The notes below the pieces were generated by a model that worked only from the letters and a program-made list of their open reading frames with translations, made no database searches and was not told the DNA's origin. A stretch of DNA of 64,000 nt from NCBI GenBank assembly GCA_959347315.1, contig OY365814.1, positions 2,221,661-2,285,660 on the forward strand, written 5' to 3'. Shown in pieces: positions 50,501 through 63,802 of the stretch. Both the position numbers and the translations under genes were made by a program. The DNA comes from Bimastos eiseni. Taxonomy: Eukaryota > Annelida > Clitellata > Crassiclitellata > Lumbricidae. Position 1 is the stretch's first letter, and the number at the start of each line of letters is the position of its first letter.

Positions 50501-53410
50501 AGCGTTACACGGAATGTTGCAAGGCTGTAAAGATCCGAGTCATCGAAATGTTTCATAACCATTGGATGTTTTTTTCATTCATTCATTGCGAAAATTTATA
50601 TAGCGCCCCTACAAGGTTACTACTCAGGAGCTCTCCCGACTCAACCCCGGCTGAAAAGAAACGTCTTAAGGCTACTGCAAAATATGTCTGACTGAACCCT
50701 AGGCATAAGACGCAGCGATAATTGTAGCGTATTCCATGCCATTGGGCCAACAACAGAGAAAGCGCGATGTTGTCTAATAGTAGTTCGCGTGTGTAAAACA
50801 AGTGTTGCTAGCAATACTGTTTACATAGATTTCCAATTATGATAGCGGACAGATGTTAGTTTTGCGAACATTGTATCAAAAAATCGACGGCTCAATTTAT
50901 AACAGTAGGTGATGCAAGAGTGTGTGCCTTGTGCGAAATATATGTCATTGTAAAATACCCATCAGCTTCTTCTATGTTACACATCAAACCGAAATTACTA
51001 CTTTGCAAGCAAGAGACGATAAGCATACCTAATTTTGCAGTGCCTAGGAGTTAATATAAATCTGTCCAAAACTTCAAAACCAGCATTTTTGCGATTTATC
51101 TGACAAATCAAACAAACTTTTGGCTGACATAAACTTGCCCCTATCTGGAAAAATGTTTGTTTGTTGATAAATTAAGTAAACTTTCAATTGTTTTGCGTTT
51201 ACAAAACATAGTCGAAAAATACCAATGTTTTTAAATGCTTGTAACTAATTACAAAGCACTTGCTAAAATTGTTACAATGAACCAGGGTCATTGTTTTTTT
51301 GCCCAACTTGAAAATTTTCTGCGGTCGCCCATGACGCTTGTGCAGTTACAGGAACTCCTATCTCTCCCAATTTTTTAATGACTCTTTACTTGGACGCAGC
51401 GTAACTGAATAAGAATCTACCGTGCTTTAGCTTTCACGTTGCGATAAAGAAATTTGGAGATCTAAATGATTGCGATAATGATTGCAACTTTCTTCCTAAA
51501 ACACGCTGTCGGTGTAGTGAGCTCCTAATCTTTTATTTCCACTGCTCCAAACTACAAATCTGCTGCAGGGAGACTAGCTCACTCGTCATTGATTAAAGTG
51601 GCATCCCGGAAAATCTAGATGCACAACCTTGACATTATGGATTGATGTGTCAAGGCATAAATTTACTTAGAGATGTAAGTCCTTGCTCAGGATTCTGTGA
51701 GGCTACAAAACGTATTTAACATAGCATAGAGTGTAAAAATGCAGAAAAGTCATTCTATCTTTTGTAGTGAATTTTGATAACTAATATCAAATTTAGCGTT
51801 TTATCGTCGTGTCATAATGGTACTTCAAATCTTGAATCTTGATACTTAACCTAAAACCCAATAGTCATTATGGATCGAATACATAATGAGCATAACACTG
51901 GAAAAGCATCAGTAGCAGGGGCATATGTAAGTAACGGAGTGTAAATTCGTAATTAATTGTATCAAAGTTGAGCAAAAGGTAGTAACAAAACTTCACAATG
52001 GTTTCATAAGAAATATTAACAATAATCTAAGACCAATACCATGTGAGAACATAATACCTTCCCCCGAAATGATAAAAACCTCGGATTTTATAGGTTATTA
52101 CAGCCAAATATCAAAACACAATTCGATTGATGTGCTTTCAAAATTCATACCTAGGCAATTATTAATTGCTAAGCATTATTTATTAACTTTATTAACAACT
52201 TTAGTGTGATCCCCGAGATATCTCGTCCAACGTAAATCAGTGTACAGTGTGATCCCGAGTTATCTCGCCCAAACGATATACGTCTATTTACTCACAGCGG
52301 ATCCGGTAAAAACTCGTCCTAGTCGCAATTGTCGAAGGATATAGTTTTGCGATTGTAGCAAAGGCTTTCCATAGTATAAATTACGTCATTTACTGGGTTG
52401 ACCGATCAAAAATAACACACTTGAAACCTATTTCGTACCAAAATAACTGGTCGCTGCGCGAGCGTTGCGTACGTGGTCGTTGGGTAGTAACAGAGGTCTA
52501 TGTTTCGACAAAATGTCTCGTTTTAGACTTTTAGGTTGAAAATGACAATACTTCATTCGGTTTAGACACTGACAATGAGAGTTAATTATATTAATATCAT
52601 AAATTCTGTCACTTGGTGTTTGGGCCGACAAAAAACAATTACAATTGAGACTTACATCATACCAAACACAGCTGGTCGTTGCGCGATCGTTGCGTAGCCT
52701 ACGTGGTCGTTGGGTCGAAAATGTAACTTATGTTGAGACGAAATACATCGTTTTTTGTTGAATGTGACAATAATTTGTCAGATTGAGACAATGATGATGA
52801 TAGAAAATTTAATTTAATTTTAATCACGTTACTGTTTCAGAAAAATAATTAGCATAGATAAGTAAAGACTGCCGAAATCCGTTCGCTGCTTTCATGGTCA
52901 AGAGATAGGCCAATTTTGGGCTATTTTACATCATTTATTGTCTTAAAATCTTAATAATGCTTAGCATTAATGCTTATTTTAAAACTAAATGTGATTATTC
53001 TTAAGTTTCTCAGAACAGTGATGTGCTATGGCATTATTTTATACACTTGCAGATAACAGTCTACCTATAATCAAGAGACCTAAAATAATTACGCACTTGC
53101 ATAAAAAATTTATAAAATATTATTACACGTTTAGGGGTTAATTGTTACCGCATGATACTTATTATTATTGTCACTAATAGTTACTAATAGTGCTATTATT
53201 AAAGTATTACAACTATTAGTATGTTTTTTTCATTACTATTAGTATCGCCATTATTAAAATATTTTTAATTTGTTTAAATATTATAATTCCCAGTATTGTG
53301 AAGTGTATTCTAACATTGCATTGCAAATCATGGCATGACGTTATTCAAACACCAAATAACACTTGATAAAAATTTTTTTTGCTGATAAAAAGTTGTCAAA
53401 CGTCACTTAC

Positions 53411-54363
53411 GCAAGTAATTATCAGTTTCAGCGTGTATCGGCGTCTGTGATTCAACAGCGTTGGCATTAATCGGCGCGGGTGGTTGACCAGTGCTGGCAT
53501 TGAACTGCATCTCCTTGGAGTACGCCAACGCTCCTGAGACCACAGCTTTAGCTGTTATCACTGTTGTGTAAACCAATAAAGTATAATTATTTTGTGATAT
53601 TGCTCGAGATAGTTTCTTTATCTACGTCTGACAATCACACAAACTTTTATAAACACGATTCTATCGCATTTCAATCAGGCTTTTAGGCTTTACAATAGAC
53701 CCTGACAGTTTCAGTAAAAGAGTATCGCTACCAGCTCAACGCTTTTCTCACAAACAATTGGCATGCACGGTGCTGCAAAAGGTTAGTAGACAAATTGATT
53801 AGAATACTGCAACTCAACTATAGTTAATAATTCTAGATCGATCAGTGCACATGATATCTTACATATGACTTGATAAGCAGGTGAACTCTCATCTTGAGTC
53901 TAAAAGAGCGAAAGCTATTTGATAAACGAATTTCGTTGAGGATTTTATTACAGACATTGGACTGGCACATTTTACTGAACAACTGGAAGTGTTAGTTCGG
54001 CTACATGCTGGTTGGTCAGTATAGTTATTAGAGAAGCGTTAGTTAATGGCTTCAATGTTGAATATAGGTACAAAGTACTTATCAAAAAATAAAAGTGGTA
54101 GCTTATTATTGAATTCATACATAACTTCGTATAACTGCAACTAATCTATCTGTTGATATAATCAATTGCTTTGCTATTTACATAACTTTTCAAGTCATAT
54201 TGTTATTTTCAAGCTACACACCAATTGAACCAGTTTTATTATAAATTTCCTCTGTATTAGAATACGTTTTATGACCGTAATTGACCAACAGTGTCTCAAC
54301 AGCCAATATATGTTCTGTTTCATTTGCGGAGAGTACACCATTAAGTCTTAGAGACTGGATTTG
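53411..54363 (-). CDS. Exon A, unit 3 (split form)
   Basis: Nearly identical to unit 2, including the 625-bp segment and two minisatellite repeats. Confidence 0.45.
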
Positions 54364-54504
54364 CTAAAAAAAAGTTTAATTATGAGCTGTAGTTTGGTTG
54401 TAAGACGGGTGATCAAGACGGGTGATTTGGGACCAAGACCAACCAATCAGACATATCTAGAAATCAGACATGTCATCAACTAAAAGCAGTTCGAACGTCT
54501 GTTT

Positions 54505-54862
54505 GTGGGACCGGAGAAAATCGCCTGGAGAGCATTCACGGATGTTGTAGAGATCTATCTTAATAACTGCAGAGCACCAAACCACATTCACTTTGTTGAC
54601 AAACTTCTTATGGCAAACAAAGATATGAAATGCAACATGTCACTTAAAATCCACTTCCTGCATTCACACTTCCGCACCGCAAATTAAGGTGAAGTCAGGG
54701 ACGAACACAGAGAAAGATTTCACCTCGACAATGCCACAATGGAAAGATGGTATTAGGGAAACTGTAAAGCATTCATCATTCCATCAATGTTGGCTGACTA
54801 TTGTCGGACACTGCAGTATGAAGGTTCAGACACGGAATACAAACAAAAATCAACATAGAAAC
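54505..54862 (+). pseudogene. Same transposon-ORF fragment, unit 3
   Basis: Near-identical copy. In unit 4 most of it is deleted between AGCATTCA (near 63370) and CAAACAAAAATC. Confidence 0.45.
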
Positions 54863-55271
54863 ATTTTAAACCTGTTGAACTTATGGTGTATCTCAGATAC
54901 ATTGTGCAATTTACCATACCATAAATGATTTTCTCACAACACTTTAAATTCGATTTTCTCCAAATTCCTACGTGATACAACCAATACAAAATTATATTTC
55001 TTTTCACTTTGAGGCGAGCTATCATCACCATCCACAATTTTTTATGAAGCAAACAAATTTAAAAAAATTTTTGTCCAGTGTAATACGTAATAAGTAAGAT
55101 GTTTATGGTCTGGCGAGTTTGGAGTAGGCCCACATTCGTTAGATCAAGTTAAATGCTGAAAAATAATGTAGGCCTGATGAATCACCTGCGCCTCCTACCA
55201 GACGTAGAGAAGAAATGAGTTCGCAGACCGCACACCATAACATCGTGCATTCAAAAGCTGATTAAACTTAC

Positions 55272-55568
55272 CGAGAATTTGGTCATAAGATCGAAAATAA
55301 GTCAGACCTTCACTCATTGGTTGACAGACTCCTCTGACGTAGAGATCGTAATCGGGAGACTCTGTTGTCGCGTTCATGCGAGACATAACGATGGCACATT
55401 TGGAGTCATTAGTTCCATCTACTTTGGAGAATTTTAACCCGGTGCAAGAAACTGTGTCGAAACAAGCTGCCTGACACGCTTCCACTGTATTCACTGAGAA
55501 CGTCTTCAGTTCCGACATTGACGGCACGTGGTTCTCGAATTTCACGAATATGTCATGGCAAGTGGACC
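55272..55568 (-). CDS. Exon B, unit 3
   Basis: The translation is identical to units 1 and 2. Confidence 0.68.
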
Positions 55569-56128
55569 CTGGTTGAAAAGAAACACCAAATGCAGTAGGA
55601 TGGTAATGGTTGACAAACGCGTATTAAAATTTATTTAGATATTTTCTAATAAGTGATGCAGGTTAGTAGTAGCACACGCAGGTTTTAGTTGTTGGTGTAA
55701 TAACATTTTAACTGGTTTTAGGTACCACTATTGCAAGCTGAAGTAACGATAGTCGATAAATACAAACATTCTAGTGGTATTTCAGTAATGGTGTTGCCAC
55801 TGTTTGCAGTGGAAGAAACGAGAGTTGCAATAGTAGTATAATTATTTTCAGTAGCTTGTAGGCATTAGTGTTACAGGTGTTAATAGAGAACTTAACGATG
55901 ATTTAGAAACAATAAAATTCATAGTAGTTCTTGCGCGCAATGGTGTTGCTACAGGCTAGAAGCAAAGTAAAGTTGCAATAGTAATTCTTAGTTGTTTTGA
56001 ATAATATAGCTGGTAAAAATTACTTGTAGTGAGTATTGTTAAATATTGCAAGTGGCAGTAGTTGAGGCAACATTCGTATTGTAATGACACGAGTAGCTAT
56101 AAATTGGTAGTAGTGACGGATTTGCTAC

Positions 56129-56353
56129 CTCCGCATTGTAGTTCATAGTGATTGCAACAGTCGCGCAAGATGCGATTGGTGTTGGCATTCGATCTGTGAT
56201 GGTAACACCTGGATTCTTTGATGCTTACGTCAACGGCAACGCATTCAGGATATGCCTGAGCACATCTCGAGATGCACTGCTCTGTCGTCATCAGGCCAAT
56301 GTTGACCCCATCATTGGTAACAACATTGCCCAGACGGAGGTAGAAGAAACACG
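56129..56353 (-). CDS. Exon C, unit 3
   Basis: The translation is identical to unit 1 (ECVAVD). Confidence 0.68.
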
Positions 56354-59300
56354 CTGGACAGAAACAATAATAATGCAAAACGAGGCACATTATAATAATT
56401 GTAATCTTAATCATAGATAATTTATATATTTCGCATCTTCAATTGAGAGTCAACAGTGGTTTTAGTATAACTGTGTAAAACCAGGATTGATGTAAATGGG
56501 TTACAAGCTCTCATAAGAACTACACCTCTGTAATGTAGGTCTGCCAGTTCAGTCTGGCACTATTTGGTACAAAATGAAGGCGTGTGAGAACTCTGGCCGT
56601 CACCCCACCCCACATCATCACTGACAAATTGATGAAGTTATCCTCCTGTCAACCCCAAACTGTAGCGTTTTGTACATTCGGAACATAAAACACCTTGAAC
56701 GGCGACCATTCGGTGAAAAAAAAACTTGAGACTAGTCTTCCACAGTCCAGCGTTCATGCTCCTAGTGGCGGCGCTGCATGCGTGCAAAATACGCAATTGT
56801 GTCCCAAAAAAGATTAAAAAAATCACCAAAAATATTTCAACAACAATCTTTAAAGAAATAAAACAAATTAAAATATTTAACTAAATAATTTGTAAATAAA
56901 ATGAAATTTTCAACTACGTCAGAACATACTTACTTACAGGGCCATAGCGAGCTGTAATTGCGTCCTGTGCCTAGATTATTCAGTCCTGTGCGTAGCGTCA
57001 ATGTGGCGCCCCCACATTTTGAAAATAGTGCATTTTATGGAATAATAAGAACTTGCTGCGTATCATTGATCTCACATAGACCTACGTTAGTCTGAACTTA
57101 AGTTGAACTAAATATAATATAACCAAACTTGAATTGAAATAACTGTAACTATAGTTCCCGAGATCGGTCTTTAAATTTTTATCACAGATATATAATAAAT
57201 ATCACAATATTTTTTTCAGGATTTAATTTTTCCTTCTCTTGTTTTTTTGCTTAAAAGTGTTACTGTATGCCATTGACAAGATTTCTTTTATTATGCCAAT
57301 GTTATATGACTATGTTAAAAGTGGATGCTATTTTTTTAAACCCGTTATATGCCATACTCCTATCTGCTGGTAGTCTAATAAAAATTATTCTGTCTTACTT
57401 ACTTACTTGTATGTTATATTTTTTAAATAAAAGAGTTTATTTGTTAGATATCCCTTGCACTGTATCCGTACCTGCAAGGATTAGGCTAAAATTTTAACTG
57501 CGTCACTATTAAAACTCACGTAATCATTTTGTGAAATGCATAGCGTTACAAGAATTAAAATTTATAAAAGTACTTTGAATTTCATAGCTGGGCAGACCCC
57601 ATTTGAGTTTCAACTGTCAGCGAGGAATAGCTTAATGATGTTAATGCAACAATTGCGTGCTGACCTTGTGCAATGCATTGTCATGGTCTGTAGCTGGAGG
57701 ATGCTGGTCAACTGCAATGTCCTGGGAGCATTATTACATTCCGATTTAAAATTCATAACTCTTGAAACCAGAGTAGCTCGTTTCGCAAGTTGCTTTATAG
57801 TGTTTATAAAACAGCTTGCTGTTTACAACGTTCACAGGAAATGAAGATGCCTTACGATAAATTGTTACGAATATCGATTGAAGGATGTTGATATCGTGAC
57901 CAACGACAATATTATACCAAACAAGTTACGGTCTTGACGAAAATCATGTTTGACAGTTAGCCAGGATAATGACAATTCTACTTTAGATGCGGGAAAGAAA
58001 GCGGAAGTCAGAGTGCTTATTGCAGTTCTATGAAAAATGATGAACAAAGATTGTGTTCAATAAACACGCACTAAAATGGATTACTTATTACTCTCCATTC
58101 TACAGGTCTGTGTTAAATTCTGAATATAGAACTTTGAAACAGTGTAAAGCTATGATTGAGGGAGTTCATAACGGTGATGTTCAGTCTCGGGTGAGGCATT
58201 GCAGCTTCGTAGTGCTTACTTTGCTGGCATGGGACTGTTTGCACGCGAAGTTGCACGTTTGCAGCCGCAACTGCCAAAGAAATGGCCGAAGTTTTTTCGC
58301 TGGTGTTTGACATTTGACCCCAAGGTGTCCGACATTTTCTCGTAAACAGTTGTTCGTATAACAATTCATTACAAAGGTCGTAATAAAACAATTAGGGTTT
58401 GGGTTAAGGGTTAGGGTCAGGATTAGAATTATGTTACAAAGAATTATTTTGGAAAGATCTGTTTACGAAGAATTTATCTATAACCGGCTACAGCATGCTT
58501 GATTTAAAAAAGTGATGATTCGCGTGTTGTCTGATCTTTTTGCGTCTAGGTACATGTTGGATTTCCCACAGTTAATACAAACAACAGACTCAATTTTCAA
58601 CGTATGCCCTAGACATCTGTTGATTTTACATAAGATATATTAACAATGTGAACAATTTTCAACATGTTAAGAGCTGGTTTAGTCTGATCGAGGTAATCGC
58701 ATTACTTCATCTTCATTTTGCGCCTCTCTTAAAACTGTCCTTTTCAACCGAGGTTTAGGCCGGAAGTGCCTATGAGTAGATATCTTGAAGGGGCGCCATA
58801 TCAAGTATTTTTGATTGATTGATTGAGTACATGAACTCGCCCACAATGCTATGGAAATGGAGACAGTGGAGTTTACACGAGTAACGCGATCATAGATCTG
58901 GGACCTGCATCTTTAGAGTTTAGAAACGGGAGGATACATTAGGTCGACATAACCGGTGCCGATATTTTTCACGCGCTATTATGCCGACGTTTATATATTC
59001 GTAACAACAATCAATCAAGTAATAAATCAATCAATGTGAACATAATGTAGCGCCTATTCAGTTATCTACTCAGAGTCGCTCCCGGTTTGACTGTGACTGA
59101 AAAATACGGGTTTCGATGAAGAGTAAAATGCAGGTGAAGGATTTCTAGGCAAGAGGCGTATTGAAAAGCCCGATGTTGCATCACAGTGGTCCGGACGATA
59201 GGGACAACCAAGACCTATGGAACGGAATTGGTATGCGACATATATCTAAATCCTTTGTCCATCGGCAAATGCTATTGTCAGTACACTGACGCAGAACTTC

Positions 59301-62263
59301 CTGAATATCAAATTATGTTTGTTTTAAAGTCGGGCCACCGCCTAAAATAACAAGCGTTACACGGAATGTTGCAAGGCTGTAAAGATCCGAGTCATCGAAA
59401 TGTTTCATAACCATTGGATGTTTTTTTCATTCATTCATTGCGAAAATTTATATAGCGCCCCTACAAGGTTACTACTCAGGAGCTCTCCCGACTCAACCCC
59501 GGCTGAAAAGAAACGTCTTAAGGCTACTGCAAAATATGTCTGACTGAACCCTAGGCATAAGACGCAGCGATAATTGTAGCGTATTCCATGCCATTGGGCC
59601 AACAACAGAGAAAGCGCGATGTTGTCTAATAGTAGTTCGCGTGTGTAAAACAAGTGTTGCTAGCAATACTGTTTACATAGATTTCCAATTATGATAGCGG
59701 ACAGATGTTAGTTTTGCGAACATTGTATCAAAAAATCGACGGCTCAATTTATAACAGTAGGTGATGCAAGAGTGTGTGCCTTGTGCGAAATATATGTCAT
59801 TGTAAAATACCCATCAGCTTCTTCTATGTTACACATCAAACCGAAATTACTACTTTGCAAGCAAGAGACGATAAGCATACCTAATTTTGCAGTGCCTAGG
59901 AGTTAATATAAATCTGTCCAAAACTTCAAAACCAGCATTTTTGCGATTTATCTGACAAATCAAACAAACTTTTGGCTGACATAAACTTGCCCCTATCTGG
60001 AAAAATGTTTGTTTGTTGATAAATTAAGTAAACTTTCAATTGTTTTGCGTTTACAAAACATAGTCGAAAAATACCAATGTTTTTAAATGCTTGTAACTAA
60101 TTACAAAGCACTTGCTAAAATTGTTACAATGAACCAGGGTCATTGTTTTTTTGCCCAACTTGAAAATTTTCTGCGGTCGCCCATGACGCTTGTGCAGTTA
60201 CAGGAACTCCTATCTCTCCCAATTTTTTAATGACTCTTTACTTGGACGCAGCGTAACTGAATAAGAATCTACCGTGCTTTAGCTTTCACGTTGCGATAAA
60301 GAAATTTGGAGATCTAAATGATTGCGATAATGATTGCAACTTTCTTCCTAAAACACGCTGTCGGTGTAGTGAGCTCCTAATCTTTTATTTCCACTGCTCC
60401 AAACTACAAATCTGCTGCAGGGAGACTAGCTCACTCGTCATTGATTAAAGTGGCATCCCGGAAAATCTAGATGCACAACCTTGACATTATGGATTGATGT
60501 GTCAAGGCATAAATTTACTTAGAGATGTAAGTCCTTGCTCAGGATTCTGTGAGGCTACAAAACGTATTTAACATAGCATAGAGTGTAAAAATGCAGAAAA
60601 GTCATTCTATCTTTTGTAGTGAATTTTGATAACTAATATCAAATTTAGCGTTTTATCATCGTGTCATAATGGTACTTCAAATCTTGAATCTTGATACTTA
60701 ACCTAAAACCCAATAGTCATTATGGATCGAATACATAATGAGCATAACACTGGAAAAGCATCAGTAGCAGGGGCATATGTAAGTAACGGAGTGTAAATTC
60801 GTAATTAATTGTATCAAAGTTGAGCAAAAGGTAGTAACAAAACTTCACAATGGTTTCATAAGAAATATTAACAATAATCTAAGACCAATACCATGTGAGA
60901 ACATAATACCTTCCCCCGAAATGATAAAAACCTCGGATTTTATAGGTTATTACAGCCAAATATCAAAACACAATTCGATTGATGTGCTTTCAAAATTCAT
61001 ACCTAGGCAATTATTAATTGCTAAGCATTATTCATTAACTTTATTAACAACTTTAGTGTGATCCCCGAGATATCTCGTCCAACGTAAATCAGTGTACAGT
61101 GTGATCCCGAGTTATCTCGCCCAAACGATATACGTCTATTTACTCACAGCGGATCCGGTAAAAACTCGTCCTAGTCGCAATTGTCGAAGGATATAGTTTT
61201 GCGATTGTAGCAAAGGCTATCCATAGTATAAATTACGTCATTTACTGGGTTGACCGATCAAAAATAACACACTTGAAACCTATTTCGTACCAAAATAACT
61301 GGTCGCTGCGCGAGCGTTGCGTACGTGGTCGTTGGGTAGTAACAGAGGTCTATGTTTCGACAAAATGTCTCGTTTTAGACTTTTAGGTTGAAAATGACAA
61401 TACTTCATTCGGTTTAGACACTGACAATGAGAGTTAATTATATTAATATCATAAATTCTGTCACTTGGTGTTTGGGCCGACAAAAAACAATTACAATTGA
61501 GACTTACATCATACCAAACACAGCTGGTCGTTGCGCGATCGTTGCGTAGCCTACGTGGTCGTTGGGTCGAAAATGTAACTTATGTTGAGACGAAATACAT
61601 CGTTTTTTGTTGAATGTGACAATAATTTGTCAGATTGAGACAATGATGATGATAGAAAATTTAATTTAATTCTAATCACGTTACTGGTTCAGAAAAATAA
61701 TTATCATAGATAAGTAAAGACTGCCGAAATCCGTTCGCTGCTTTCATGGTCAAGAGATAGGCCAATTTTGGGCTATTTTACATCATTTATTGTCTTAAAA
61801 TCTTAATAATGCTTAGCATTAATGCTTATTTTAAAACTAAATGTGATTATTCTTAAGTTTCTCAGAACAGTGATGTGCTATGGCATTATTTTATACACTT
61901 GCAGATAACAGTCTACCTATAATCAAGAGACCTAAAATAATCACGCACTTGCATAAAAAATTTATAAAATATTATTACACGTTTAGGGGTTAATTGTTAC
62001 CGCATGATACTTATTATTATTGTCACTAATAGTTACTAATAGTGCTATTATTAAAGTATTACAACTATTAGTATGTTTTTTTTCATTACTATTAGTATCG
62101 CCATTATTAAAATATTTTTAATTTGTTTAAATATTATAATTCCCAGTATTGTGAAGTGTATTCTAACATTGCATTGCAAATCATGGCATGACGTTATTCA
62201 AACACCAAATAACACTTGTTAAAAATTTTTTTTCCTGATAAAAAGTTGTCAAACGTCACTTAC

Positions 62264-63205
62264 GTAAGTAATTATCAGTTTCAGCGTGTATCGGCGTCTG
62301 TGATTCAACAGCGCTGGCATCACGCGGCGCCTGTGATTCAACAGCGCTGGCATTAATCTGAGGCTCGGGTTGACTAGCGCTGGCATTGATCTGAGCCTCT
62401 GGTTGACCAGCGTTGGCATCAATCGGCGCCTGTGATTCAACAGCGCTGGCATTAATCGGCGCGGGTGGTTGACCAGTGCTGGCATTGAACTGCATCTCCT
62501 TGGAGTACGCCAACGCTCCTGAGACCACAGCTTTAGCTGTTATCACTGTTGTGTAAACCAATAAAGTATAATTATTTTGTGATATTGCTCGAGATAGTTT
62601 CTTTATCTACGTCTGACAATCACACAAACTTTTATAAACACGATTCTATCGCATTTCAATCAGGCTTTTAGGCTTTACAATAGACCCTGACAGTTTCAGT
62701 AAAAGAGTATCGCTAGCAGATCAACGCTTTTCTCACAAACAATTGGGATTCATGGTGCTGCAAAAGGTCAGTAGACTATTGAATAGAATACTGCAACTCA
62801 ACTAAAGTTAATAATTATAGATAGATCAGTGCATGCGATGTCTTACAAGTGAATTGATAAGCAGGTGGACTCTCATCTTGAGACTAAAAGAGCGAAATGT
62901 TGAATATAGGTACAAAGTACTTATCAAAAAATAAAAGTAGTAGCTTACTATTGAATTCATACATAACTTTGTATAACTGCAACTAATTTATCTGTTGATA
63001 AAATCAATTGCTTTACTATTTACATAACTTTTCAAGTCATATTGTTATTTTCAAGCTACACAACAATTGAACCAGTTTTATTATAAAGGTCCTCTCTATT
63101 ACAATACGTTTTAGAACCGTTATTGACCACCAGTGTCTCAACGGCCAATATATGTTCTGTTTCATTTGTGGAGAGTACACCATTAAGTCTTAGAGACTGG
63201 ATTTG
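62264..63205 (-). CDS. Exon A, unit 4 (split form, expanded minisatellite)
   Basis: Six 11-residue repeats instead of two or three. The intervening segment is internally deleted and more diverged. Donor CGTAAGTGACG is retained at 62264. The upstream part carries changes (AAGGTCCTCTCT) that may affect the frame. Confidence 0.4.
62278..62505 (-). repeat. Coding 33-bp minisatellite, unit 4 (six copies)
   Basis: Repeats encode variants of SAVESQAPIDA / AGQPEAQINA. Equivalent arrays have three copies in unit 1 (about 36315-36425) and two in units 2 and 3 (about 44575-44655 and 53425-53505). All length differences are multiples of 33, so the frame is kept. Confidence 0.75.
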
Positions 63206-63802
63206 CTAAAAAAAAGTGTAATTATGAGCTGTAGTTCGGTTGTAAGACGGGTGATCAAGACAAGGAAACAGACCAACCAACCAGACATGTCTACAAATCA
63301 GACATGTCATCAATTAAAAACTATTCGAACGTCTGTTTGTGGGATCGGAGAAAATCTCATGGAAAGCATTCAAACAAAAATCAACATAGAAACATTTTAA
63401 AAATGTTGAACTTACGATGCATCTCAGATACATTGTGCAATTTACCATATCATAAATGATTTTCTCAAAAAACTTTAAATTCGATTTTCTCCAAATTCCC
63501 ACGTGATACAACCAATCCAAAATTATATTTCTTTTCACTTTGAGGTGAGCTATCTTCACCATCCACAATTTTTCATGAAACAAAAAAATTAAAAAAAAAT
63601 TTTGTCCAGTGTAATGCGTAATAAGTAAGATGTTTATGGTCTGGCGAATTTGGAGTAGGCTCACATTCGTTAGATCAAGTCAAATGCTGAAACATAATGT
63701 AGGCCTGATGAATCACCTGCGCCTCCTACCAGACGTAGAGAAGAAATGAGTTCGCAGACCGCACACCATAACATCGTGCATTCAAAAGCTGATTAAACTT
63801 AC

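Larger units (their letters stand above)
42283..51132. repeat. Tandem unit 2 (8,850 bp)
   Basis: Direct repeat, nearly identical to unit 3. It carries private variants in 47.3-49.1 kb where units 1 and 3 agree (for example the exon C change giving ECVSVD instead of ECVAVD). Confidence 0.92.
51133..59984. repeat. Tandem unit 3 (8,852 bp)
   Basis: Direct repeat. It agrees with unit 2 in the left part (exon A region, transposon fragment) and with unit 1 in the right part (exon C region and beyond). Confidence 0.92.
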
